From Tetragonia tetragonoides (Eukaryota > Streptophyta > Magnoliopsida > Caryophyllales > Aizoaceae): DNA of 64,000 nt. The stretch spans positions 44,930,807-44,994,806 of the forward strand of contig CM076139.1 in NCBI GenBank assembly GCA_038025085.1, written 5' to 3'. The stretch's first letter is position 1, and every line of letters begins with the position of its first letter. Of the stretch, positions 1 through 10,544 are shown piece after piece. A program made the position numbers and the translations under genes. Under the pieces are notes generated by a model. It did not search any database. It was not told the origin of the DNA and saw only the letters and a program-made list of their open reading frames with translations.

Positions 1-90
1 GATATGGTGGAGAATGATGATGTTGCTGATCATATGGGAAAGAGGAGCATAAGTACTAGTGTCAAATCAAACAGTTTGGCAAACTTGTAA
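1..90 (+). CDS. C-terminal end of an unidentified protein, cut by window start
   Basis: Frame 1 is open from the first base and ends at TAA 88-90. It gives 29 residues with a polar, Ser/Lys-rich tail ending in SLANL. About 300 bases of non-coding sequence follow, which would suit a 3' UTR. Nothing here identifies the family. It may be a last exon whose body lies to the left, or a chance open frame, since 30 open codons are weak evidence. Confidence 0.3.
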   Translation, partial: DMVENDDVADHMGKRSISTSVKSNSLANL

Positions 91-942
91 TGTTGAGGCC
101 TTGTCTTGTGCCTAATACTCAAAAAGGCTCTTCAATATCAAACTTCCACACCACATTACTTTTTTGGAGCAAACTCTTGCAGAGAACTGACACAAACTGG
201 CCCTGTAACCCTTTCATTGCAGTCTCGTTTGCTAATGCAGCAAACAAAAGTTGAACCCAGGAAGAATGAGATTGAACGCGATTAATGTGCAAAACCAAAC
301 TATTTAAATACAGGAGGGGTCAGACGAGATTTAGAAGCTTCTTTTGTGTGGTCATAGAACAAGGCTTAGATATGAATCATGCCCACCTAAGATAATGAAA
401 TTCACAAGTCACATATTAAAGAATCTGAGGACATATCTTTTGGAAACTTCCATAAATGCAAAATGTTATTGGCAATTTATCAACGTTCATGCATTACTTT
501 TACTGACTTTGTACAATGGTAACTTTTTACACTTGAAGATGAATTGGCTCACATCTCAATCTTTACAATCACCAGCCAACCCGGATATAAACGGATGATC
601 CAACAACATACGGGCAGTCCACCTCTCCTTCGGGTCTCTAATCAAACACTTGCTCGGGTGGTCGGGTCTCATTCATATTTTCAAATTTTTTTTATTTTGA
701 TAATGGGGCAATTTTATTAATCAGTCAAGTCAAGTAGACAAATTACATTTACACCCCTAGCACACACCCACTATAGCATCACTCAAGTGCTCCTCCCCCA
801 CCTTCTAGAAAGGGTTGGGAAGAGAGTTTAAATCATTTGCTTGGGCATGGCAGTATACACAACAAAATTGAACTAATAGTAATTAATACTAAGAAATAAA
901 TCTCTACATATATGTAGTTTCAGACTTTTAGCCGCTTCACGC
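91..942. other. Intergenic stretch holding a mosaic duplication
   Basis: No gene is visible. Bases 91-395 look like 3' UTR or spacer. Bases 396-655 are a rearranged partial copy of sequence found at 4297-5508 and are listed separately. Bases 680-860 are AT-rich and include a T-rich run followed by ATTTTATTAATC, which reads on the minus strand like the A-rich tail of a retroposon. Confidence 0.5.
396..655. repeat. Mosaic partial copy of the 4.3-5.5 kb region
   Basis: Three blocks lie next to one another here but are far apart in the second copy. Bases 396-480 match about 4297-4385, 516-568 match about 5046-5094, and 569-655 match about 5421-5508. The last block is the 3' part of the kinase pseudogene at 5165-6110. 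Junction 568/569 fuses sequence that is about 330 bases apart in the other copy, with no GT-AG signature, so this is deletion or rearrangement and not retroprocessing. Confidence 0.8.
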
Positions 943-968
943 AGTAATCAGGTCTTCACTCTTCTTGG

Positions 969-1209
969 AAACATACAACATGTGGTTTCAGTAGCCGCTT
1001 CGTGATCGTATCGATACTTTGTGTCAGACACTTTGCCGAGGTTGGTCGGAGTCATGTAACGCGAGATGGGAATTCTGTTGCGCACCATCTAGCTAGAGTC
1101 AGTCCTTTTGCTGTCGAGCAGTGTTGGGACTTGGGAGGCGATCTCGCCTTTTGTTTGATGGACAATTTGTCCACTGATTGATGAATTTGCTGCTTTGACC
1201 CTCAAAAGA
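969..1209 (+). mobile_element. 5'-truncated LINE tail with RNase H-like end
   Basis: Bases about 1043-1184 read in one frame as a peptide containing RDGNSVAHHLARV and ending WDLGGDLAF...STD-stop. This is the usual C-terminus of the RNase H-like domain (RVT_3) of plant non-LTR retroelements. The insert ends in a short A-rich tail (CTCAAAAGA) and is flanked by an identical 26-base direct repeat at 943-968 and 1210-1235. A long target-site duplication plus severe 5' truncation is typical of LINE insertion by target-primed reverse transcription. Confidence 0.8.
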
Positions 1210-1235
1210 AGTAATCAGGTCTTCACTCTTCTTGG

Positions 1236-1786
1236 TAACAAGTAATTTCCTTCACATGCAGTTGCTGGTTGGACCCCTTAGTGAAGTGAAGTTGAATCTA
1301 CGAGATAAAAACATGCAAAAACATGAGCTATGCTTCATTACCAGATCACAAAAAGAAACAGAAAAATGAAAACAGAACTGCTTCCTTACCTAATAAGTGG
1401 CTTCTGTGCAGCCATGTTAGAAGCTAATGCACACGATCGAGTTACTTGCGGAGTAGGAGCCTGTTTAACAAATGCACAGGAGAAATATACATCAGTTTGC
1501 CATTGCTGAAAAAGTTAGGACTGACTTTAACAACTTATATGTAAGGGGAAAACAAATTATTGTCTAGCAAAGCAACATTTGGATGAGCAAACTAGAGGTG
1601 TCTTCCTCTGCAGTAACTTTGGTACTAAAGTTACTGACATCCAAATGTTGCAGAACAGAACACACAGTAATTTTTCAGGAAAAATAAAAGACAAGATACA
1701 TCATACTATATCAGAATGAATATTGCAGTATAAATATGTATATAGAATACAGAGATAGGTGGTAGGACCTCAAGCTCCTCCAAGCC
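1236..1786. other. Intergenic stretch with a hairpin
   Basis: No gene is visible. An imperfect hairpin has 14-base arms at 1572-1585 and 1638-1651, with an inner palindrome at 1612-1635. The remainder is AT-rich spacer downstream of the poly(A) polymerase pseudogene. Confidence 0.4.
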
Positions 1787-4133
1787 TCAATTAGCAAAGA
1801 GGTTGCAGCAAGAAGCACTGGCCTTTTCCATTTCTGTAAGGAGCGTTGCCATTGCAGGCTGCTTGATGTCAATTTTCACCTTCTGATCACTATTTTCTGC
1901 TTTGCTGATTGATTTTATTCACCTTCCAATTGTTTCGATGAGCTACTGGCTGCAACTTCATCACCATTACTCTCGATGATTATCCTTTCAACTTCCTCTG
2001 AGCTTGATGAAGAATTACCAGATGATAACGCCCCAACAGATGCATCCTCGACCTTATCTACCTCTTCAAACTTATCAGCAGCCATTGAGTCTTGTTCTGT
2101 TGAAGCTCTTGGTGTTGTTTTTGATAAATCCAATTTTCTCTTCTTCACAACTATAGTGCCATCTGCTTGAGATACACCAATACCTTTCCTCTTCAATGCT
2201 TCTCTTACAAGGCGTGAAGGCCGGACTCCACCAGGAAACACAAATGCAGGGAGGTCTCGACATTTCACATAAGAAACATGAATCGACATTCCAGGCTTCC
2301 ATGTAATGTATCTTCCAACATCATACTTGAATTGCTCAATAGTGAACCTTATATCGAATGGCCCTCTATCCTTAACAACTGATGATACTCCTTGCCTTTT
2401 CAGACGCATGAAGTAACAGCAATGAAATTGCTTAGATTTGTCAGAGAATTCGGAAGGACATAGGTGGCAATGCAGCATAGCTCTCGTGTCCCTCTCAATC
2501 TGTGTAAAATTGAAGGTAAAAAAGAGGACAGATTTTAGCTAGAACATTGATATATAAACTAAAAGACAGATGTCAAATTATTTCTATATATCTCACCCAG
2601 GCTTGCCAAATTCGCCATACGCTCAGTTCGAGAACGTAGTACGAATTCGCAGTTCGCTCCTCGCGGAGAACTGCATTCGCTAGGGGTACTATAAAGGACT
2701 AGTTCGCTTATCTGGAATGGGCTAATTTTTGAGGATTTACTTGTCACATAAAAAGAAGGGATAAAGAATGAAAGGAAAAAATAGTACAAATTGGTAAAAA
2801 GGTAAATTAAAAGATGTTCCCTGGCTGAAACCATGGATGAAATAATTATAATTCTGGCCACTGCTTTTGGCCTAGTAGTAGTTCACCACTTCGAGAGTAC
2901 TAGTACGCTGGAGAACTGCGAACAGTACGTGGAGTAAAGTTCGCAGTTCGCTGGGGGTATGAGAGAATTTGGTAACCCTGCTCACCTTCAAGGTAAGCAG
3001 ACGAATACGCGATTCTACCCAGCCTTTCCATTGCCTGAAGTCAACATCATTGTGAGCAACTATATTGATCTATAGAAATTCCTTGCTTGCTTCAAACAAA
3101 ACAAAACGCTCGAACTATGAATCCCAATCAGCTTTATTTGATGTCTCCAACTCCTGTGAATAATGCAAAGATCAACTATTAAAACTTGGTACCAGAATGA
3201 AGTACACATTACAATCAAAATGTTGTTTAAAAAACACAAAAAACAGAAGCAATATGACATGAATGTATAGAAAGCCCTCATATCAATAAACCTTCAGGTG
3301 TCATAATGCCACTACAAAGGTATGTAGCAGACAACTAGGATAAGGTTTTATTTATCAACTCAGAAAAACAAAAACCATTATTGACAAACCGAATTCATGA
3401 AAATATACCTCACAGATTTTAAGTCCCCTCTGAAACTCCTGCTGCATGATACGCAACGTACTTGATGATACATTATAGCTTGAGATCATTGAAGGAAATG
3501 TTGGAGTTATAATGGGCATCAAATGCAGCCTATCTTTAGGATTTCTACTTGGATCCCAAACAGGAAGACCAAGTGATCTTTCTTTGATTTGACACAGCAT
3601 GACTGGGAGAGGCCACTTCCACTGGTTGTACACCCTAAAAAATCGAGATATCAACTTGACCGGTAAGGCTTTTGGGTACAGCTGACAGATCCGACCAACA
3701 AGAATAGCCCAATTGATACCACCCAAGAAGCCTGAGACCTGGTCATAGTGAACAAGTGAGTACAATTCAAATGAAGAACAAGAAAATAGAATGTAAAGAA
3801 GAACACACATAATAACATGCAAAGGTGTATAGTACTACAGGTAAGCAAATGAGAAAGGCCAACATACAAAACACTAGATCCAAGAGTGAATATCCTTATA
3901 TTGGAGTAAATGCCCCGCTGTTTCACCCAAAATCTGATGCATCTCAGGGACGAAAGAAAATTCTGTGGCAGATAGAACAGAACTTATATGAGAAAAGCAT
4001 TGGATTTTTGGTCATACACATGCAGAACTCAAATAGATTGTCTAGTATACCTGAATATTTGGAACCACACGCAAAATCTGGTCAGTAACACCTTGCAAAC
4101 ATTCAGAAGTTGTTCGATCATTCATGCAGCTTC
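1787..4133 (-). pseudogene. Nuclear poly(A) polymerase, N-terminally truncated pseudogene
   Basis: In an intact gene the product adds poly(A) tails to nuclear mRNA. Six coding blocks remain, in order: 4133-4051 (VTDQILRVVPN), 3962-3900 (RCIRFWVKQRGIYSN), 3738-3409 (SGFLGGINWAILVGRICQLY, LHLMPIITPTFPSM, SSYNVSSSTLRIM), 3153-2986 (QWKGWVESR), 2499-1915 (RNA-binding-like part with GPFDIRFTIEQF and FVFPGGVRPSR), and a shifted-frame tail ending at TGA 1789-1787. They match the central and C-terminal domains of plant PAPS proteins. The nucleotidyltransferase half that should precede them is absent, and an unrelated kinase pseudogene follows. Two in-frame TAG codons lie at 3117-3115 and 3072-3070. 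The donor after 3900 reads AT where GT is expected, and the last tail needs a frameshift near 1925. A MITE sits at the 2986 donor. This copy cannot encode an active polymerase. Confidence 0.9.
2598..2980. mobile_element. MITE inserted at an exon-intron junction
   Basis: This 383-base element has inverted ends, CAGGCTTGCCAAATTC on the left and CAGGGTTACCAAATTC as the complement of the right. The 6-base direct repeat CTCACC flanks it at 2592-2597 and 2981-2986. Inside are several CGCAGTTCGC words in both orientations. The flanking repeat is the complement of GGTGAG, the exon end plus splice donor of the poly(A) polymerase pseudogene, so the target duplication copied the donor. The ends suggest a hAT-like MITE, but no transposase is present. 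Confidence 0.75.
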
Positions 4134-5164
4134 GTCTATTTCTTGTTTGTAGGCATATATCCTAAACCTAAATTCCAACAGCAATCCATCACAGAGATTA
4201 GCAAAAATATTACCAGAAAAGTAGTTAAAAAGATAGACATGTATGTCAAGGTAGACAAATATCCAAACCCGACAAAAATATATGAATCACATAATGAAAT
4301 TCACAAATCACATATTAAAGTTTCTACCTTGAGAGAACATATCTTTTGGAAACTTCCATATATGCAAAATCATAACGTTCATGCATACTTTTTGTAGAAG
4401 ATAATATAGAACAATACAATGATGAATGCTACTAACAAGAAATTAAATTACAAGTAGAATGAACCCAAACACAAATCTGAGTCACGCCAATTAGCGTTGT
4501 CCTTAAGGGTAAATTCCGTCCCTCTTGTGGATGGTGCAAAGGCTTCTCAACGGCTACCCTCCCAGGATAAAACAGATCTTCACCTCCTTGTGCACTCAAG
4601 AAGATGGTTACAGTAAACTCTCACTTTGCGATGATGAAGATAATAGAAGGGGAAAGTATATTTTGCTCTGTATTTCAGTGCTTCCTTACTGAGTAGTCTC
4701 ACCCAAATATATAGACTCTCAGACTCAAAGTAAATGTTATACTGAATAACTACCTAGCAAGTGGTTCCACCAAAATAGGGAATTCTTAGTCAATAACGTT
4801 CTAGTTTTTGTACTTTATAAACTGAATTGATGCCCAAGATTTAGCCCAAAGAAAAGGAACAATCAATCCCACGTTTGAAAAGAGAAGAAGAGTTTTTAGT
4901 GGCTTTGAATTGTTAGTCAAACAGAACTACTTAAAGCCTAAAAGCAAGGAAAGTAAAACCAACAAATTAGGAAGAGTTAGGCCACGTATAAACAACTTCA
5001 ACTAATTAAGTTTTTTGAAATATAATATTTAAAACTATATTCTACACTTTTTACACTTGAAGATGAATTGGCTCACATCTCAATCTTTACAAACTCCTAA
5101 TTTTTTCTTTCTTGAACAAAAAAAAAAAAAACAAAAAAAAAAAAAAACACACACTCAACCCAAT
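4134..5164. other. Spacer without a recognised gene
   Basis: No coding sequence can be supported. Bases about 4297-4385 and 5046-5094 are the source or sister of blocks in the mosaic copy at 396-655. Bases 4485-4640 are less AT-rich and might be a fragment of an unrecognised element. Bases 5118-5148 are an interrupted poly-A run, which may be the tail of an old insertion downstream of the kinase pseudogene. Confidence 0.4.
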
Positions 5165-6110
5165 TCACCTAATGGTGAGCCACCCATCTGTATTACACCA
5201 ATCGGGTGCACTATCATCGCTCACCAACTGCTCAAGCCTACTTGAAGCTCCAATCCGACAATCCAAACTATCTATTTCCCTCTCTTCCCAAAACCCATAC
5301 CCTTTCGAATCTGAGCACCGAATCGGATATGGACTTGAACTTGGAGTCTCCGGCCCCGATTCCCAATCCGACAAAAAATCTAATGGACCCCTTGGAGATG
5401 AGCAAAGCTGATTATCATCATCACCAGCCAACCCGGATATAAACGGATGATCCAACAACATACGGGCAGTCCACCTCTTCTTCGGGTCTCTAATCAAACA
5501 CTTCTCAACAAAATCTTTTCCTTCTGAACGCATGTTTGCGGGAACCTCAGGCAACTCATTGCCTATTGCCATCCGGTAGACCAATGCTGTGACGTTACAA
5601 TCCGACGAACAATGCCACACCGGTTTACCGGAAAACATCTCAACGACGGAACACCCGACTGCCCAAATATCCGCCGGCGATCCACCGTCACCGTCCATCA
5701 GCAATTCAGGCGACATATATAAAGGAGTTCCTTTATATTCATTCTTCTTCATCTCCGAAACACGTTCAGCTAGCCCGAAATCAGCGATTTTAACCGAGTC
5801 GTCTTGAAAAACAAGGATGTTTTGAAGTTTAATATCGCAATGAGCAAAACCCTTGTCATGAATGTGGCTTAAACCCTTGAGAATCGACTTTGTGTAACCC
5901 TTAACGTCGGAAGTTTTAAATTTTCCACCCGAGGCAATTGCCAATGGCCAAGAAGACTTCTTTCTCTGTTTTGAGAGACTCTGATTGTGATACATTGCAT
6001 GACTTTACAGCCATAACTGCCGGGAATTTGGAGAAATTGTTTTTGGGTGTTGCTAAACTCACTGTTCCAAACCTCCCACTCCCAAGTACTTTGCCTCGAA
6101 CCCACTTCAT
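5165..6110 (-). pseudogene. MAPKKK17/18/20-like protein kinase, frameshifted with internal deletion
   Basis: This is an intronless kinase of the small plant MAPKKK group that phosphorylates MAP2Ks in stress signalling. It starts at ATG 6110 with MKWVRGKVLGSGRFGTVSLAT (glycine loop) and AVKSC (catalytic Lys), followed by the alpha-C segment SLKTEKEVFLAI. Near 5935-5950 the frame changes. The other frame continues through GYTKSILKGLSHIHDKG, AHCDIKLQNIL (HRD variant HCD), KIADFGLAERV (DFG), GTPLYMSPELL and DIWAVGC, ending at 5165 after a Ser-rich tail. About 35-45 residues (beta4, beta5, hinge and alpha-D) are missing at the shift, so one deletion whose length is not a multiple of three explains both defects. 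An intron is unlikely because no splice signals bridge the gap. A copy of its 3' part lies at 569-655. Confidence 0.88.
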
Positions 6111-8249
6111 GTCGATCAGATTCGTTGTGTTTTTCTCTGTCTCACTCTGTTTTCGAAAATTTGGGGAGGATGAAATTTGGTGAGGTGAAACGAATGCAAT
6201 TCACTGCTTGGTGAGTGATAAAATAAGGTTTTAGCAGGTGATAATCAGGGAAGATGAGTATAAGCAATAGTATATGATATGATGATATCTTTTGTCTTTT
6301 GTGATTGTGCAACAAAATTTGGAAACTACAAAAGCAAAAGAGTTACCTCTTCATCTTATTTCCCTTGAGACAAAAACGGGTTTACACAAAATTTTAGCAG
6401 TTCTGACAACTGGTTTACACAAACTTAACCTTCCAATTTTTATTTGTTAATTTTACTTGGAAAATAGGAATGTTAATTTCTTTGGGGATTCTTATCTTAT
6501 CGGAATTAAAGGATTGAGACAATAAAAAGGATTTTTTTTAAAGTAATAAGGTAGAGTGTAACCAAAAAAAAAAAGAGAAAAGTAATAAGGTAGAGTATTC
6601 TTATTGCAATATTAGTTTCTTTCTTTCACATTTGTCATTGAAAATCTTGATTAGCAAGGAATTAGTACTTGGTTTCTTTTATCTTAATGAATATATATAA
6701 CTATCGGAATATGTATTTTTATGTTCATACTAGCAGTGACGGATGCGTGTGTAAGGTAAAGTATTCATGTGAACCCATTTGGATTTTTTTTTTTTAAAAA
6801 TCTTAATAAAATTAATTTTTGTTTAATATTTAAAAATTGTCTTATATGGTAAAGTATTCATGTGAACCCATTTGGATTTTTTTTTTTTTTAAATCTTAAT
6901 AAAATTAATTTTTGTTTAATATTTAAAAATTGTCTTATATGTTATAAGGGAGTGAACCCACTTGAACTAATGTGTGACTCCGCCACTGCATACTAACATC
7001 ATTACAACCAAGAGTACAATTTATATTTTAAACTTGGCTACAAATATGTTTGAATCAGCCGTCTTATCACTCGGAATACCAGCCATGGATCTTCAAATAT
7101 TCAGTAGTAGGTCAAGGTTGAGGTTTTCTGCAATAGTAGGGATTGGTGTTGAGGCACGATTACATACAAAAGCTGAGCATTACTAGTGCAAATACAGCCC
7201 CATATGTTTATAGCTTCTATTTATTAAACTCCTACATAACCATACACAAAAGACATAGACAAGGACTCTTCAGAGTCTAAGGGATGCTAATTAGGAAGAA
7301 AGATGCTGTAACAAATAACTCGAAACAGCAATTACTAGCTTCTAACACAGTTATGACTCCAGAAGTTGCAGCAGAAATCACTCATGATATTTCAATCAGA
7401 ATTTGCCTTTGCAGTTTGCACCCTTCAGATAAAGTCGAGCAGTATTCCCTACAGAAATCCGTAACGCAATAGTACATAAATGCATAACTGATCATTCTTA
7501 GTGTTTCTGACTGCAGATCGGTGAAAGAGGCGAACAGAACACACTAAGGTAACCGAAATCTGAAAAGCTGTTTATATGTAACATCTTCACATGTCAGAAC
7601 AAGTTGAACACATCCAGTCTAGTTGTGACTTGTGAATATATAGCCCTACAGGTTGACAACACAAACTCCACCTACTTCAATCCCAGCATACACAAAAGAA
7701 AGCGAAAATTCACATTGGTTCAAACCTCCCATGAGATTTTTGCCCTGCTACTTCTGAGTAAATTTGAAGTGAGAAATTAGATAGCTTCTTATTGGATTGT
7801 GAATCAACAAGTGTGTAGAATTTTGATCTTGAGGGACCTTTCTCCTATATTCCGTGAACATTTGTTTTGCACTGTATTCTTGTATCCAACCTTGACAAGA
7901 AGAGTGTTCTGTCTTTCTGTAGTAAGGATTTCATAAGAAATTTCCAGAAAGTAATATACACCTGATAACATGGTTACACTTTTCATGTCCATCTGCATAT
8001 CTTAGCTTGGAAAAAGACATTGGAAAGTTAAGAATACCCTTTATTATTATACACACTCAAAAAATGATAGTATGATGCAAAAATATTACAGTACATATTT
8101 ATATGTACAAAGAACAAAAAAACACATGAATTTGGATCATACCACAAGGTAATCTCCTATATTCTCCGCTTTTCTGAAAGTGGATACTCGCGTAAATCCA
8201 ATCTTCTCTATTGATTAGGCGCCAAATCATAGACACAATCTCAAACATA
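6111..8249. other. Intergenic, one repeat-bearing element
   Basis: The first 150 bases upstream of the kinase ATG would be its promoter and leader. Bases 6731-6991 hold a small inverted-end element with an internal tandem duplication. No convincing gene was found in 7000-8249; it is moderately AT-rich and probably includes the 3' UTR of the coiled-coil gene. Confidence 0.4.
6731..6991. mobile_element. Small element with GCAGTG ends and a tandem duplication
   Basis: The left end reads GCAGTGACGG and the right end CCGCCACTGC, which are inverted copies. They are flanked by ATACTA on both sides. Inside, a unit of about 93 bases beginning GGTAAAGTATTCATGTGAAC occurs twice in tandem (about 6755-6847 and 6848-6940) with near identity, differing mainly in T-run length. 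No coding capacity is present. Confidence 0.65.
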
Positions 8250-8940
8250 TCAAACATCTTGGAACAAACTCTTCACCTGAACCCACTCTTCTTCAACCCT
8301 CTCCAATGTACTCTCAGCTTCAAACTTCCTAGCTTGTAATGATTTTTCCTGCCTTTCCATCTCCCTAAGACTCTCGCTCTTTTGCCCAATCCTCGAAATA
8401 AGTTCTTCAATCTCCACCGCGTTATCAGCCTGAGCTCTTTCTGCAGCTCTGATGCTGTTTTCAACTTCCTCGAGTTGCAACTTCCATAGTCTCCAACTTA
8501 TGAGCCTTAGCAGCATCCTTCTTCAGCCCGGCCTTGACCTCTAATCTTCTCGCAACAAATGTCGTGCAATCAACCAAATCTTGAGAGGCTGATTCATGGT
8601 CGATCTTCATAGACTTAAGCCTGTCTGGGAGATCCACAACATCTTTACGGAGTTGGCCTTGGGAAGACACTTTTGCGTCAGCAATAAGAATGTTGACAGC
8701 TTTCTCTAGCTTCTTGTCTCGTCCTAAAGACAAGATTTCGTTATAGTCCATATTCTTTAGTTCTTTCAGGGTTTGCTTAGCCATTCTGACCTCTAATTGG
8801 TGAGGATGTGATGGAGAATGGACCGATGAGTACTCTGACTCTGAGTCTTCATAGGCTGTTTTCGTGTTCTCAGCTTCGTTGTCATCAAGTAGATCATGTA
8901 GGCCATCTAGCATGGACTTGAGTTTGTTGAAAGAGTGGGA
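8250..8940 (-). pseudogene. Coiled-coil protein of unknown function, frameshifted
   Basis: Two overlapping reading frames form one protein-like sequence. The first runs from ATG 8913 (MLDGLHDLLDDNEAEN) through Asp/Glu/Ser-rich then Lys/Leu-rich sequence to HKLETME near 8490. The second continues with KLQLEEVENSIRAAERAQ and a charged heptad-like coiled coil to the stop at 8250. One missing base (or two extra) near 8490-8500 separates them, and no intron signals fit. An upstream splice acceptor at 8940 (TTCAG) and a donor near 9048 suggest a 5' exon. The joined frame carries Q and S-rich residues but meets a TAA upstream, so the first exon is probably mostly leader. I do not recognise the family. 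It is either a recent pseudogene or an intact gene with a sequence error. Confidence 0.6.
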
Positions 8941-9049
8941 ATGCTGAATTCAGGGACAATTTAAAAGGAGTGTCAGAGCTGAAATCTCAACAAATAAAGG
9001 AATGTTAATTAATATAAGTTTAGGTGGATTAAGATACGGTTTGTACCTG

Positions 9050-10544
9050 AGAGTCTTGACGGAGTTGTTGAACGTGGGGCGAGATTCCGGCTGATTTTAC
9101 CGGGGTTTAGGATTTGGCGACGGGTTCTGTTTGAATATGAAGAGTTAATCAAAATGACAATGATGCAGGGAGCAGGGGAGTGAAATACAGGACAGAACAG
9201 AACAGTAGGAAAACAAACCAACCATGAAAGAATAGTAATTAGAGTGAAAATTAAGCTGCAAGCCGGAGAAAAACAGGTAATTACTCCCTATGTTCCACTT
9301 TAAACTCCTCTTTCGCTTTTTTGAGGTCAAACTTTGTAAACTATGAGTTATGATTTGTAAAATTTATTCATTAAACTCATTGGTTAAAATATATTCAGCA
9401 AAATATGAATCACACCCATAGCCAAATAAAACGTTGGTTAGTTGAATACTTGACAAAATGATCTAAATATTGAATTTCCAATGATTATGACCAATTCATT
9501 CAAATAAGGGAGATTTTTGATTAATCATTTAGCTTAATTATCTTCTAATCAGAATGTGCTCACTTGTTCACATGCGATTAAACTTGAGTGATTTTGATTT
9601 TGCCAAGGCAATAATCACTTTTTTAAGGCAAGTGTCTCAAGTATAAGAATAATTTACTTTGAAAAAGAGTAATTATTGCCTTAGCAAAATCATAGCCCCG
9701 ACACTCTTGTCACCCCAATTTTTAAAAAACAAAAGGTCTTCTATGAGTTCGCCTCAAACATGACATAAGCATGACGTCATGCTTGTTACAGAGGCTCTCA
9801 CCTTGGGACCACCTCATACGAGTTTTTATGTTAAAAAAATAAAAATAAAAATAAAAAGTGACATCATTTGTAGCAAATACTCCAACCAAAAGTTAGCTAA
9901 TCAAAGATATTTTAGCACCCAAGTTGATGTCGATCAAAGCCAACACTTAACGACCCTTCTATTCAGCTCGTGAAGCCGCATGGTACAACTGGACGAAGAC
10001 CAGATCAAAAGCCATCCAACCCCATTAACAGTGACAGACTTATCATTAATGACAAGAGTATTATTGTACCTTCAACTAGTTTATTTTTTGTGATTATTAT
10101 TCTACTATTAAATTAACGGTAGATATGGGACCAGTTCAGCATGATCAATCGATCCCACTTCATCCCCGTTGGATTTCATTGTCAATAATAATTGTAAATC
10201 AACTAAAATTTTACACTCAAGTCATTAGTAATTGTATCATGGATGAAAACATCAACAAGATAAAACTAGGTCATATCTTCCCACCGACAATTATGCTTTA
10301 TCTATCTCATGGATATTCATTTGACATGTCCTAAAAACACCAGACTTGTGCATTAAGAGTTAGGGGTGTTCTTTAAAGCTTACGAATTTAGTTCAGTTTA
10401 AGAGTAGTCTCATGTTAGTTTAGTGATTTTCAATTCTTGTTTTAGTGATATTCAATTCAGTGGTATTTGGTTGAGAAACGTACATTTTTCTCACATAGAA
10501 AATGGAATTCAGTTCGGTTTAATTTGGCCCCAAAAAACACACTC
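9050..10544. other. Intergenic with one palindromic MITE copy
   Basis: Bases 9050-9250 are the probable leader and promoter of the coiled-coil gene. A CTCCCTATGTTCCA motif at 9284 resembles a Stowaway-type end. One copy of the GAGGCGGCCTC palindromic family is at 9728-9830. Bases 10364-10549 have weakly matching ends (TAGGGGTGTTCTTT and TAAGAGTGTGTTTT), but no target duplication was found. No gene is visible. Confidence 0.45.
9728..9830. repeat. Palindromic GAGGCGGCCTC-family MITE, copy 1 (diverged)
   Basis: The left arm AAAAGGTCTTCTATGAG and the complement of the right arm, CATAAAAACTCGTATGAGG, match the two ends of the copy at 47014-47141. The central palindrome GCATGACGTCATGC is shared with it. 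The family is about 105-130 bases long, non-coding and strongly hairpin-forming. Confidence 0.75.

Noticed and set aside
3738..3900. AT-AC (U12-type) intron as an explanation of the AT donor in the PAP fragment
   Set aside because: The bases ATAAGG do not match the U12 donor ATATCC, and the acceptor is CAG, so a mutated U2 donor is simpler. The stops elsewhere make it a pseudogene anyway.
5900..5995. Intron within the kinase to reconcile its two frames
   Set aside because: No GT...AG pair removes sequence and restores the missing 35-45 residues; those residues are simply absent.
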